Source of the DNA: Paratinospora sagittata
Taxonomy: Eukaryota; Streptophyta; Magnoliopsida; Ranunculales; Menispermaceae
NCBI GenBank assembly: GCA_035771175.1
Contig: CM069590.1
Span: 59,993,997 to 60,057,996 of the forward strand
Length of the DNA stretch: 64,000 nt
Reading direction: 5' to 3'
A program made the translations under genes and the position numbers. How positions within the stretch are numbered: position 1 is the first letter of the stretch; each line of letters starts with the position of its first letter. Below, one piece after another: positions 34,280 to 47,999 of this stretch. The notes below the pieces were generated by a model. That model saw nothing but the letters and a program-made list of their open reading frames with translations, did not search any database and had not been told where the DNA came from.

Positions 34280-36230
34280 AGTGTGTTCTGTTAGGTGTCC
34301 CTTTTTCAACTCTCAACTGTCACCATTAAGAAGGATTTTGAAACTTTGAAACTGGATGCTAGCCAAGCAAAAGCAGGTGCCAACAGCCAACCACATCAGA
34401 TGGTTATAATTATTCCTTTCCCATTTTCCTCTTCTAAGATTCATTAAGACATCATGGGGAACAATACCTTGAGAAGTAATAGAAATAACTTTTTATGAAA
34501 AAGATAAGACATAAGATTCAAAAAAAAATTCCCATAAAGATGAAAGGGGATGATAGTCCATATTAAATTTAAGTTTATAGGTTAGTTATGAGGATATTGG
34601 TACATAATGAACTTGGAAGATCTTAATTGTGTTTATTATGTGGGGCAATGATGAATCTGAGATTTCTAATTAAAAACAATATTTTTATAGATTAAGGCAT
34701 CCATTGAGTCTTGATAGTTAGGCCTTTGGTAGAGAACAAGTGAGAGCAAGAGAGTGTATAAAGAAGTCATCTCTTACAACAAGTTCAACATCTCTGCTTA
34801 CAAACTTTAATATAATTAGATTTATGGGTAATCTGATCTTATTTCTTTTCTCTAATGCATTAATGTCTAAGTACAATAGATTTAAACTAATTAAGATTCG
34901 TTAATTGCACATGAGATGATACCCAAAAAAAAAAAAGAATTAAACTGTGATGGCAACACATCATCATTAATAAACTTCAACAACTGAATATTGCCGGTGC
35001 ACCCATCTCATATTGCCAATGCACCAAGTTTTACAGATGATAAGGGGGCAAAGAGACAAGACATTGACCCCTATTGGTACAAGTCTGCTTTTGACTAAAT
35101 TGTTATTGAAAAAAATAGTTTTTTATGTTTTCGAAAAAGCTGCAGAACACCAGTTTTTCTAAAAAACTCTTTCGCACTTCTCAGAAAGAGCATATTTACA
35201 AAAATTATATCAAATGGGACCACTGTGATGATAGAGAACGACTAACCAAGGCCCCATGTCTTTTGAGTGTGAGAAAGAAATTAATGAAGAGCAAAGTGAT
35301 TGGAGATGAGAAAGAATGTGATCTACAGCTGCAAGCTAATTTTGTGAGCTTTTAGGAGATTCATTTTAAATGAGGGGAGATGGGTTGCAATCAAGCCAAG
35401 TGTATTTTGATTTTGTGTTGTTGAGGTGGATTCAGCGTGAAGGAAGTGAGCAGCATTAATGCGGAGAAGCAGATAGAAAAAGAGAGGTGTGAAAATATGG
35501 TAAAAGGGAAGTGAAGGGTAGGAGTAAATGCGAGAGCTGAAGGTACGCTAGTTTTGGCAGTAGGGAGGGAGCAGAAACAAACGTCCATGTACAGTATAAC
35601 AAAGGACCTTTATAAATTACAAGTGATCTTTGTTACATTTTTCATTTCAAGGCATAGGGCCCCACAGTTTCAATGACCATAGTTTCAACCAAAAAACACT
35701 CAAAACACTTGGGAGTCGATTAAAACACTAAGAATCATCAGTCTTATAAAAGATACGTTGAAGTGATGAATAACATGCCATGGGGAAACAGTAAGAGTAT
35801 GACAGAAAGTAGTCAGCAGAGGCCTCTCCAACATCCCTTACAAAAAAAAATAAAAAAAAACATATCATATTTGTCACACAGAATTACAGAGCAATAATCA
35901 CCATGAACTCCAGAACATTTATGGGGGGAAAAAAAAATAACAATCAGAACGTAATGTAATTCAATGTGGTAGCATTCGATACAAACAAGCCTTTAGGCGT
36001 TAATTAACACACACACCATGCTAATTGAAACACTACCAAAACTGTCTCCATCCTGAAGAATTTAACATCAACTTCAAAGGAGCAAAACAGTAATAACACA
36101 GAAAAAAATGATAACAATAGAACAAAACTAACAGAGAACAAAAATAAAAAGACTAATGATGTCACAACTTCCAGATCAAAATTAGCAGGCAACTCTTTCT
36201 GATAACCAGTATCCAGAATCATTGCCTTTT
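34280..36230. other. intergenic spacer
   Basis: No coding gene is recognised. 35950-36230 is likely the 3' UTR of the eIF4B-like gene if the proposed last exon is right. The open frame at 35391-35588 on the minus strand has no family resemblance that I can see. Confidence 0.55.
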
Positions 36231-39200
36231 TCAGTTCTCAACCACGCCTTCATCTTTGTTAACGGCCGACTCCTCACTACAAGCAAAATATTAAATTTCA
36301 TGAGCATATCAGCAATTAACCAAAGCAACAGCAAAAAAATTATGAAGTTTAGATACCTTGCCATAGATATCAATGTGGGAAATAATTGCAGAGTTTCTAT
36401 TCCCGGGACAATATAAGAATACCCCTTACAGTCATTCAGGTAGCCAACTTCTTTCTTCATACAAAATGCAATAGTCCTATTGTGGGTTTTCTTATTCAAA
36501 TATTATCCACATGTGTAAAAGTATTATCTCATAGAGGAAAAATATTATCACAAAAACCCCTATATAAAGTCATCCAGTCCCAAAGTTACATTTCAATCAA
36601 TAATTAAATCTTGAATGTCAATCACAATTGAGAGATTCTCAGCTTTAATCAATTCTCCCATGACAATTTCTCATTAGAGACCATTATTACAAGCTCAAAA
36701 GAAGGAAAAGAATCGGTAAAAGACAGTCAAATCTCAATAGAGTCGGTGAGTTCGGCAAGACAGAAATATTTACCTACCATACATTTCAAACATCAAAGAG
36801 GCAAAGCTAGAATCTACAACTATCCACCAGGGTGAAGAACAGCAGTAACAGGGAATATTTTGCCAAGACAGAAATATTTAACTCACTACATAACGGTAAT
36901 AAGAGATTCAACCTGTACCACAACGACAAGCCATCAATTTCATCCTTCAAACCACGTCCAAGGTCCAAAAGTGAATTTTTGTAAGATTCCTGATGGGCTT
37001 CATCATGAAACAAGGCCGTATGCAAAAACTGCAGATTGGCTCATTGCAAGGCATAAACATCATCTAGAGGGGGAGGTCCACTTCAAACAAGGTTTTAATT
37101 ATTTTTTCTTCTTTGGTTACAAAACCAACAGGCCCGCACGCAACAGACCAATCATCCCACTTTTAAACCAAATCCTCAGTACTCAATTCATTATTAGAGT
37201 ACAAGTGCAAATGATATACTTGGGTGTTACCTACGAGAAAAGAAAAAGAGAAGTATCCAAGCTCTCTGCCATTATTAGAGTAAATTAACCATGGCAGTGC
37301 CTAGTTATTTATTGCTTAGGTGTGGCCTAGGGGATAAAACTTAAATAAATCTCATAACATAGACTTAAAGTGATTTTGCATGAAATATAAAGTATTTTAA
37401 GGTTTTAAAACTTAAACAACTTAAATATATCATAAGAAAGTTTTTTAAAATTTCAAAATGGTATTTCTGAGCTTAAAACCTTAAAGAATAGTTATACAAT
37501 TTAAAGAGAACATCTCACTACTTTCTAGTTTAATAGTTATTTCTTAGGAAACAAAAACAGGTTGACTTTTTAGATAAAGGGTATTTCTGGTTCCGCTTAT
37601 AATTAAGGATTAATAAAAATTAAAGAAAAAAATTATCGTATCTTCCTTTACCTCCTTCAAGTGTTTTTACAGATTATTGTAAGAGCTTAAAACTTCTTAA
37701 ATCGGAAAGAAGCTCACCGCTTGCCTAGACAATTTGCTTAGGCAGTTTGAGTTAAAAATGCCACGCATACAATTTTAACTAATCAAACAAGCAATGTCAG
37801 GAAAACAATTACTAAGAAAAAGTTTTAGAGAGCAAAAATTAAGAGAGAAATCTTTGCTTTATGCAACATATTTCTTTAGCACCTCACTTGTAATTATTCA
37901 CAGAAACCAAAAACTTGGTTGCTTGTTATGTGAGCTTAATTTCCAAAAAGTTAAAAAATAAAACATTGACAAATAAAAATAGGGTCCATTGGAGCAAGAA
38001 AAATATATTTTTAGACATATGCCCATCCAAACATTCATACTTAAAAATTGAAGATGGCATTGGATGTTTATGATTGTGGAATATCAGGCTTCATTATCAG
38101 TGACTAACCCCCAAGAAGCACACAATAAAAACAACTAGAATCTAAGATGTTAAATAACTACTCAAACTAAAAATCTATTGACAGTTAATCAGAAGAGTAT
38201 CTGATAGATATAGTTTTCTTCAGTTAGTTTTAACCATGGTGTCCATTTTGAAAGAACACACCTCTCAAAGTCAAGAATAACAACTAGTCATTGGAAGAAC
38301 ATCTGTTCACATGAATATTTTGCTGGAACATTATTATATGTCCAGAATAAAATTTATCATTACTGCATATATTTGAAAATCATACTTTTCAGGCATCAAC
38401 AAATTTCATTTTGTCATAAGATGAATCTTCACAATCAATGATAAAGTGAAACAGTGCAACAAATCCACAAGCATGGTGAAAGTTGTAATTTCAAAGGAAC
38501 AAGATGTCTACTTGCTCTAAAAATGATCAACAGCTTCTAATTCACATTGAAGAGAAGATGTGGGGAGATTTTCAAATGAAATGGAAAATTCCTTTCATTT
38601 GAGCTCAAGTCACCATCCTTTATTAATTTTATTGGAGGACAACAATCAAAATTCAATTAGACAACACTACCTTTCTTTTGCAAGATGTTTTTTATTAACC
38701 AAAAAAAAAGTGAGATGCCAATTGAAACAAAATGAGAAATAAGCCAATTATCTTTTAAAAGATGTTCATTGTGTAGGATTATAAAGATAATCCAATCACT
38801 TTCCACAGTCAAGTACCAAAACGGTATCAATGAAAAACTGCATTCACTTATCCTTCTAAAGAAAGGACCGCACAAGGAAAGAAAGAAATAGGGCAAAAAA
38901 ACTTCATTATTTTCCCAAATTGACATTCATAGTAACTTAACTTCATAAGAGTAACATGATTTCCTAATTTTAGTTCCTGTTTCCATGTGATTTCTTATCA
39001 ATCAAACGTGTATAAACCCCCAAACAAAATTTCAAGCTCATACCAAAAGCATAGAAGACAACATGGACTCTCTAGAAATTCCAACCATGCACAATTTTTA
39101 ATGAATGGGTGAAAAGATATTAGATGCAATAACAATGAATCAGGAATTATATTCTAGAATAGAGTTAGATGCACATCTACAATTAGTGATGAAGGGGAAA

Positions 39201-40530
39201 AAATCACAGATGCAACAAGAACGAGAGTTGGTAATTATGCTCTTGCTACCAAAAGATATATGCATTACTCAACAACAGACCTCTGTGGAGGGGCAGCATC
39301 AGCTGACTCAGTTTTCCACCAACCCCTCTCCGCGCGAGCCTCCGGTAGACTCGCCCGCCCAATCCCAGACCCGAAACTCTTCTTCAAATGAGAAGATGCC
39401 CCATCACCCGAACCACCACCACTCTCCTTAATCTTCACAGACTCAAGTTGCTCATCAATCTTCTTCCAGTCCTGCCCTTTCTCCGCCAACACCTCCTCCC
39501 TCGGCCGAGCCGCTCCAAACGGATTCGAACCCTTACTTTTCGTCGCCGCCGAAGCAGAACTCAATCCCAATTGCTGCTCGCCGCCGCCATTGCTCACCGG
39601 TAGCGTCCGCGGCTGCAACATAAGCCTCGGCCTTCCCCCTCCACTTCCACTTCCACTACCAATTCCTTCTTCCTTCTTCTTCAACCAGGTTTCCGAATCC
39701 GCTTCGCCTCCATCAAAACCTTCCTTCTGAAGCCCCTCAAACCCTCCTCTTCTATCTCTGTTATTCTCAAACCCTAATCTCCTCGGCTCGGACGGCACAA
39801 AGCTCTTCTTCGCCAACCAACTGTCCGAATCATCAGCCCTAGAATGCGACTCAAAAAACCCTCCACCTCCATTAGTCCTCTCTCTCCTCTCATACCCCCC
39901 CGGCGCCGTCGATACAGATTTCTTCGCCGCACCCCAATCGTCAATCTCATCAGCCCTAGATGGCGCAGATTCCCTATTATTATTAAACCCTAAATTTCTC
40001 CGCGAATCTTCAGAAACCCTAGAAGAAGAAGAAGATCCCCAGCGACCATTCGACGAATCGTCTCCTCCATTAGAAGAATAGTACCTACCACTACTCCGTC
40101 CGCCGCCGTTGTCGATGGAACCGTAAGAACGGAAGCCGCCGCCGAGGCGGGAGGATGAACGGTCGAGCTCTTCGGCGGAGCGCTCGCGGGGGCCAGTGGG
40201 GAGGATGAAGAGCTCGTCGGGGGTGAGGCCCTTGGGTGGTGCGGTGGACTGATGAGCCGATTTGGCGGAGCCGTGGGTGACGGATTTGCCGGTGGCGAAT
40301 TCGGAGAGAGAGAGGGCTTGGGGTTTCTTCTTCTTGGGTTTGGCGGCGGCGGCTGCGGAGAGAGATGGGAAATCGGAGTTGGTGGTGGTGGTGGTGTTGG
40401 GGTGTTCGTAGTGGCCGTTGTTGGTGGTGGTGGTGTTATCTTGGTGAACGAGTTCTTCTTCGTGTGCTTCGGAATCGAGAGCCCAAGCTCCGGGTTTTCC
40501 CCAAGCAGAAACAGTCGTCGTGGTCGCCAT
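36231..40530 (-). CDS. plant eIF4B-like translation initiation factor
   Basis: The main exon 40530-39281 is certain. A 46-nt last exon 36276-36231 is proposed, giving 431 aa. Plant eIF4B hallmarks are visible: an N-terminal SAWGKPGAWALDSE block, DFPSLSAA, GLTPDELFILPTGPRERS, Gly/Ser/Arg-rich repeats, RPRLMLQPRTLP, and the signature NPFGAARPREEVLAEKG followed by DWKKIDEQLESVK. eIF4B stimulates the eIF4A/eIF4F helicase and joins poly-A-binding protein during cytoplasmic translation initiation. Without splicing, the exon would run seven codons past the proposed donor (CAGAG/GTCTGT) to a TAA at 39265. With splicing across about 3 kb the tail becomes SEESAVNKDEGVVEN, acidic and in phase. The donor is weak, so the end is less sure than the body. 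Confidence 0.85.
36277..39280. other. proposed long last intron of the eIF4B-like gene
   Basis: A 3-kb AT-rich stretch without recognisable exons. If the terminal exon is wrong, this is intergenic sequence. Confidence 0.45.
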
Positions 40531-40610
40531 GTTTGCTTCCGTTCTCTGCTCGCTCGGTTGCTTTTTCGATTTGTGAGATTGGAAAGATAGGAAGGATATG
40601 TACGTGTAGA

Positions 40611-40613
<3 letters not shown>

Positions 40614-40646
<33 letters not shown>
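40614..40646. repeat. (TA)n microsatellite upstream of the eIF4B-like gene
   Basis: About 16 TA units, roughly 85 bp upstream of the start codon, probably in or near the 5' UTR. Confidence 0.95.
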
Positions 40647-40650
<4 letters not shown>

Positions 40651-40699
40651 AATATGTCTGTAATATTGTTGTTGTATTTAGAAGTCGTGTGAGATGAAG

Positions 40700-42561
40700 G
40701 GTGGTTATGTTAGGGTATCGGCGTAACTTCGAAGCAAGCCTTGAGAGACGTAGGGATATCAACGGTGCTTTCCAAGTGATTTTTGTTTTTTGAGGCATTG
40801 GATTTTTTAGTATTAAAGTTTCTATTTATTTTTTTTTTGTCAAAGAAAACTTTCTATTTCATTTAATTTAATAATTAACTTTTTTTTTTATCTTGTAAAT
40901 TGTTAAAAATTATACATATTGTCAAAAATTAGCAAACAATCAATGCTCTTACTCCTTTCGAGCTACTTACTTACTCCTTCCCAGCTAACTACAGATCGCC
41001 ATTTTCTATATTTATCTTCTAGTTTTTTCTTTATCTCAATCTATAGTTTTAGCTGTTAAATTCATCAACTAGCTACTCTCTTCAGTATGAAATCATACAT
41101 AAACAATGTTGTGTTCAACAATTAGCAACACTTAAGCTAGATTTGAGAGTAAAGCTAGAATAATATTTTCTGAAATTTATTTTTTCAATACCAATGCTTG
41201 TATTTCATTAATCATGCCAACAAGGCTTAGCCTTATGGCATGGCATCTGCCCACCATCCTGCATCTCCCTTCGCTATAGTAAGTAGGTGCTTTTTCTCCT
41301 CTAATAAATAAGTTAACAGTACTGAATATTTGACATGTTATTTTCCATTGATCAACAAAAATATGACACGTTAAGCCGACGGCCGCATTGGTATGGATTT
41401 GGTTGCTTTCAACTTTTTTTTATTTAGTTTAGACGGTTGACCACTTTCCTAGCCAAGACACCATGGAATTCCAACGTAACCCAATTATTTATTCATTAGC
41501 TGTAGTAGTAGCACCTTGTTGTCGCTCCATGTGGTATTATTGTATTCATTAGTTGGAGCAGCTTGTCATCATCGCATATGGTATTGTGCCATTCTATCTA
41601 CTGCATCCAATTGTCATCCATTCTTTTCAATTCTCTTCCATCATCTTCAACTTCAGCAACTATATAAGATTAAGTTCATTAAAAAAAGTTAAAGATTTTT
41701 ACTCTACTTAGTGTGTAATTGGTAGTCAACAATTTATTTTTATAATTATTTAATTGAACATAAAAAAAATTTATCATAATTATTTATTCATATAACTATA
41801 ACATCTTATTTTCTCTCCCTCAACTGATTAAATTATGATAAAAAACTAATGGGCCTGAAAAAATAAAATGAAATTTCTTCACCTTTTTTTTACCAACTAA
41901 ACATTATAAAATAAGTTTTTCTTAAAAAGATGGCTATTTTTTCAAAAAAAAGTCTATTTTCTCACATACAAAACGTGTTATATTTAAGTTATCAGAAACT
42001 ACAAAAATGTTGACAAGCTACTCCAAAGTATTCCGATAACTCCTTGGTTAAATGATGCTTGGAAACATCCCATTTTAAGTGAACCATAGAAACATAAAAA
42101 TACCCACTTGCTATCAAGCCCGATTGGGTTCTAATAACACGAAATCTTTACTCACATGTCTAATTAATAAAAGAAAAAGGAAGCAAAAAAGGAGTGTAGT
42201 ACAGATAATTGAAACAGAATCACATGTCATTGTCACCCTACTAGCAGGGGAACAGATAGAAAAGAAAATGTTCATTAACCAACTCTTGCAACATCCATTT
42301 AACCCGCAAAAACACCTATGTACAGAAAATAACTATACAAGAGAAACTGCCGCAAAATCTTTTTCCCGTTCCACACTTCTCATATCTTTGAATCTTCGAA
42401 GTTATGCTTTCCCGAGAATAATTTTCAGGTGGGTCAAACATATTCAGAGCCAGCTCCGTGTCCCAGAGAAATTTGCCTTTTAGAGGAACTATCAAGCTTG
42501 TGAGACAAACTTGATGTATTAGTATTGAGGTGATCAGTTCTTCCGAGCATCTTGCGAAAAC
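40700..42561. other. intergenic spacer
   Basis: No gene is recognised. The left end is eIF4B promoter; 42100-42561 is likely NIPA 3' UTR. The stretch 41190-41300, with a gccttatggcatggcatctgc core, looks more GC-rich and TE-like, but I could not assign it. Confidence 0.5.
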
Positions 42562-45500
42562 TCATTCACAATACTCTGAACCACGCAAGGTGATAAAATG
42601 ATCATCCTCAATATTCTTCATTGAATCCGCACTCACATACCATGAAATTGTCCCTGCAATGACAGACAAAATGACATATCAAACTCAAGTCAGTTACATT
42701 AGGCGCAGTGGGGGGAAGAATGACCAGGAAACACTTCAACTTTCAAGAGATTGGGGCACAGATAATACTAGGGTAAAAGTCACATATCTCAAGACGTATA
42801 TCTCAAGTACTTTGCCAAGCTGTCTAGAATACTCACAACACTAGCCTCTCATAATGTCTTCAAGTCAAATTCAACTTCGTGTTTGATTTGTATGCGGCAC
42901 CTAAGTGGTAATTCTGATTAGTGTGGAACTTTCATAGGACTAAGCCAATAGAGTGATGGTCAAGGACGTCCACAAAGGTTGAATCCCCCATTTCGGACTA
43001 TTTCAATAAGTTACCATTCATGCTCAACTTTTCAGAACCACAACAGTTCCAAAAATTATGATCTCCTATGACAATCAAAGATGGAGGTTTCCCAGCATCA
43101 GTTCATATTTCCACGAATGCAGTGGGTGAATACCATATGAGACAACCATGGACAACACCAAAGAGAGTGGCATATTTACTCAGATGTAACAGTATAATAA
43201 TCAATGGTGTATAGAAGACACTCCAATGTACCTGCTGCTGAAGCTGCTTCCTGTTCTCTCGTGGAGTGCAGTATGATTGTCCCAGAGAGGACGGTAATGA
43301 ATCCACATATCTCAGATGCTATGCTGCTTGCATTCTGCCCTGACCAATCCTGCATGAAACAGAGAACACAACCACTAGAGTGAGATTCAAGAAGTTATGA
43401 AGGGTCTATCAAATGGTTGGCAAATGATCTTGAGAAGAGTTTCAGTAAGTACCTTGAACATTATTGCACTGGCAATGATCGTCAAGGTTGTGAACATAAC
43501 ATAATATATTGGAGAAACTATGGCTGTATTAAATGTATCCAACGCCTGGAAAAATATGCTGCAAACATCAGATTACTTGCTTCGTCTACTATATGATGAA
43601 ATAAATGGTCTTACCAAAAAAAAAGTAAGTTACAAGTGAATAATTATGCTCCACTCATTATCAAGTTATTGCTAGCAAAGATGTGCATAAATGTAAATGG
43701 TGTAAATCATTTGCAGATTTAAAAGTGAAGCATTTGACAGATTTTGGCATCAGAAAAATACAAAGACCTGGCTGTCAAATGCAATTGTGCAAACCACATC
43801 TCACAAGGAAGAATGCAGTGAGAAAATTGGTGAGTCCGGCAACAAACAAACCCAAAATAAGCAGGACATATTGATATTTAGCACATTAGAAGACCAAAAT
43901 AAGCAGAACATATTGTCTCTATGAAAGACAAAAAAAAAAACCCCATTCCTTTTTGGGTTTTGTTAACCACAAAACTATAAAATTTTAGTGCAAAGCAAGA
44001 ATGGATGGAAATTCCCTCCCATTTTTAACAGTACCACCTTCCCAAGGCTTCTGAATCAATGAGGCTAAATCCTGGAAAAATCACCCGAGAAAAATGTGGA
44101 AGTTCACTTTATTACTTTTAGCTGAGAAACAAATCTTACCTGAAAATAGCAACTGACCCACAATCCAAAACTTAATAAGAAACCTAACATTGTCAAGGCA
44201 TTGACTACGCATCAACTGGGTCATCACTTTGACATTTTGACCTCAAATCACCAAGAAAATTCTCTAGGCATCCAAAAGGGCTTGTATACATTTTTTATAT
44301 TTTAATATCTTTGCAATTATTTGCAATAACATTTTAAATCGGAATAGAAAGGAGATCTCACCCTTCTGTTCCAACTTTTTTTTTCTCTTCTTGCATATAC
44401 ATAGACCAAAACCTGGAAAATTTTAATCTTAAAAACTATATTTTCTTGTTAAAAAAGATAAATATAAATAAACAATATTCAACCTAGAAAATAATGGACT
44501 GCAGTTCATTATTCTTTTTTAAGTATTAGATGCATAACACAAAACTCTATGTGGCCTTTTCCTAACTATATGGGTCACCAACATGAATCCACTTTCTCCA
44601 CACTAATCTATCAAAGGCTAAATCTTCAATTAACTACATCTTTATTAACTATATCAATCCATATTATTTTATGTCTTCCTTTGCCTCTATCATCATTATT
44701 AATTTTTATTGCAAACTAGTACATCTAAATATCTAATGATCTTTGTTGTATAAGTTCAAACCATCTTAATTGATTCTCTCTCATTTTACTTTCAATTACG
44801 GTTACTCCTACCATTTCTTGAAGGTGTCGAAGTCTAAGTCTCAATGTTTTCCCACTTATCCAACTTAGCATTCGTATTTTGTTATACTTAGTTCATTAAC
44901 GTTTCATTTCTTTATTGCCCGAAATAAAGCCAATATAATTTCTACTGATATTCAAATCTGAAAAACCAAGTTTCCTTGCATCCCAAGGTTTTCAATGCAT
45001 CACTTTCCCTCTTCCATCCAACAAGTTTTCCTCGCATGTTTCATTCACTCTCAATTGAAATTGATCAAGTTTTTCTTTTCTTTTTTTTTCTTTTTTTCTA
45101 AAGATAAGAGAAAAAATAAAGTGAAATATGAGCTAACAAGTAAATACTCCAGAACTCCCGTATAAAAATATCACAAGACAAACCTTGTTCAGATAATTCA
45201 ACTGTGTGATGACAAATATGACAGCAACACTGATGAAAAACCATGTTTGGGGGTATGCGACTTGACTAATTCCTTCAAGTGTCAGTTTAATTGCAATTCC
45301 AATAGCCTTTATGCTTACAACCTGCATATGAACACGATTATTACAACTCCAAACATGTAAAAGGTCATGATATAATGATAACAATAATCCAATAAGCAAG
45401 TTGACCAAGGAGAATCAATTTACGGTCAGTGATCCCATTAAGGAACAGATGCCCAAGTAAACCAGTATGTTTGTCTGTCCATAGCGAGGTTCAAAGTGTA

Positions 45501-47790
45501 ACACAAGAGCTAAGACTACTGACAGAGTTGCTGCCGCATAGAACAGAAATGCTGCAGGCAAGAACAAAATAAGCATACATGATTAGTGTAGTCACAAACA
45601 GCAAAACATCAGAAACATAGATGATTCATTTGCCTTTTAAGAAGCTAACAACAATACTTAAATTAAATAAAAGGATTTAAACCAATAGTACCGGGTTGTG
45701 TTGCCAAAGTCCAAATTTCTAGCACAGAACTTGGTGAATGCTCCTGAGGTGCATGTATTACAATCACAACCGAGCCCACAATGCAGGACACACATCCTAC
45801 AACGCCCATTTTCTGTAGTCTTTCCTTCAGCATGAAGTGCGCTAAAACAGCACTATTCAGATTCATCAAAAAAATGTTAGTTCTAAAACAACCACAAAAG
45901 CTATCATAAAAAACATATGACAAACATGACCCTGGAGATTCATTAGCATTCCAGAACCATTAAAATCCATGTCATGCAACCCTGTGGGCCTATAGAGTAC
46001 TGACCATAAAACTTACTGAACAACCTGGTGGTTGATGCCCATACCAATGATCAGCCTAACTGATAACTCCCACCATTTTAAGATTCAATCATTACTAATC
46101 ATATGACAGGTCCATGCCCTATGCTTCAAGTCCATAAAAAAAATGCTGAACCCCAGTGCCTAGAGAAGATAATTGATAATTCTAGTGGGCTTTTGGTTTA
46201 GATCCCCAAAAGGATAGGGCAAACATGCAGATGGTCACAGGTTTGCAAAGACTTCACATGGAAAATTTGGGGTTGCAATGGTTGCAAGTTCATGGGAATA
46301 TACAATATCCCAAGGGTCAATGCAACAGTCTACTTACTTATGAAGTTAAGATGTCAAGAGGTAAATCCAGTAACTTATCCAATTACCTGACTATGATACT
46401 CAATGCACCAAGTGGAGTTACTAGAACAGCCGGAGCAAAAACATAAGCAATGAAGTTTGCAACCTCTCCAAGAATCACTGCTTGCCAACAACCATACTTT
46501 TTGATAAGAATGACTTTGAAAATAAAATATTTAGTGGATTGAGGGAAAGGGGTATAAAAGCACCAATCAAAGTAACTTTTTATGGTTTTTGAGCTTACTC
46601 ATTATCATCCCTGCCCACCAGAGTGGCTCCAGTAAGTAAGTGTATCCACCAACTCCTACAAAGAAATAGGTAAAAGAATTTGTCAAAGGCACCCAACCCA
46701 ATCTTATAACTACTAAATAGGATTGGGCTATAGAGTGTAGAGACAATGAAAAAAGTCAATCTAAAGACAAAAACATGTCAAGAAAACTATCAAAAAGTAC
46801 ATAATATATAGACTCCTAAAACAATTCATACTCTTTCTTTGAAGAAGCAACTCCAGCAACTCCAGCAAAGCTAGTAAACTTAAAAAAGGTCATGCATATC
46901 GAAATAAAGTTTTGTAATACATGTCTTTGTTCTCACGGATACCATTTGTAACAACCCCTTGCTACTTGATACTGTCTGATTCTAAATCTATGCCACCCTG
47001 ATTTTGCATTCTCATCACTCAAGCTTTTAGAAAAGGCCTCAACAATGGTTGAAAAGAAACTCATTTATATGGGTTACAAACTTTTCTCCCCCAGACAATA
47101 TGGGACTTTGACATTAATAAAGCATAGCATACATCATGGATATGAATGTACCAAAATCTTGTCCTTTCACAACATTTTTCAATTGAATGGTAGCTTTCAC
47201 AAATTCACAACTAATAATCTCAAGACCAGGTGGCAGAAATGTAACAATATAGAATCTTAATCTGAGTTACATTCTTGCAGGGATGAAAAACAATTATTGG
47301 GCTGTGGAATCTGACCAAACTGTTATTCTCACTCACTCATTAGGGTTCTTGAAGCAGTTAAAGAATTAAAGAAACAGCACTAAGAAACATCAAATCAGGC
47401 TCAACAAATTGAATTTCCAAGTGCATTGCTATTTCAGTATCCTGCTTGATCTTTCTCGTCTAAAATTCTCCCAATTTCAAAATCTAGGTATTAATTACAA
47501 TTCAAGGAAAACAAGTTTTCCGACTAACCAAAAAACCTCCATCAATCAATGAACAGAATTGACACAATCAGACCAAACAGAAGCAATCACCGCCCTTAAA
47601 TAACAATCTAACGCTTAACCCAGTACATCAAAAAAAAGAAGAGAAAACAAAGAAGGGTTCAGTTACCGGCGCGAGTGCCGGAAGTACCAGCTCGCTTAAG
47701 GCCAATCTTCTTCAATATAAAGCTGGCTCCTATAAAACCGCTTGACAAAACCGCAAGGATTAAACCTCTCGTATTGCTCGATACCGACAT
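42562..47790 (-). CDS. NIPA-type magnesium transporter
   Basis: Nine coding exons: 47790-47667, 46655-46599, 46477-46387, 45852-45692, 45551-45424, 45321-45184, 43545-43453, 43349-43232 and 42653-42562. They sum to 1002 nt, 333 codons plus stop, in phase. The protein is a polytopic membrane protein of the NIPA family in the drug/metabolite transporter superfamily, with about nine hydrophobic segments. Family signatures in order: GLILAVLSSGFIGASFILKK, GEVANFIAYVFAPAVLVTPL, GALSIIVSAVLAHFMLKE, APQE, PRYGQTNILVYLGICSLMGS, YPQTWFF, TQLNYLNKALDTFNTAIVSP, IYYVMFT and CGFITVLSGTIILH. NIPA proteins are proposed Mg2+ transporters of plasma or endosomal membranes. The start MSVSSNTRG matches the family N-terminus. 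Confidence 0.94.
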
Positions 47791-47840
47791 CTCTATCTTC
47801 CTGTGCGTACGGTTTCTAGATCAATCTTTACAACGTCCGA

Positions 47841-47842
<2 letters not shown>

Positions 47843-47872
<30 letters not shown>
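47843..47872. repeat. (CT)n microsatellite in the NIPA 5' UTR
   Basis: Fifteen CT units begin 53 bp upstream of the NIPA start codon, a GA tract on the transcribed strand. Confidence 0.9.
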
Positions 47873-47875
<3 letters not shown>

Positions 47876-47999
47876 ACTCAAAAACTCTCGAAAATAACAC
47901 AGAGATCAAAATTAAGATTAACAAGCAGAGGAAACTCACTCCCGCCAAGAAATTTGAAAAAAATTAGGGTTCGAATTCCCTCCACATACAACGATCGAG

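Noticed and set aside
36860..37288. 142-aa plus-strand open frame in the eIF4B intron region
   Set aside because: AT-rich composition, no domain-like pattern and no splice or start context.
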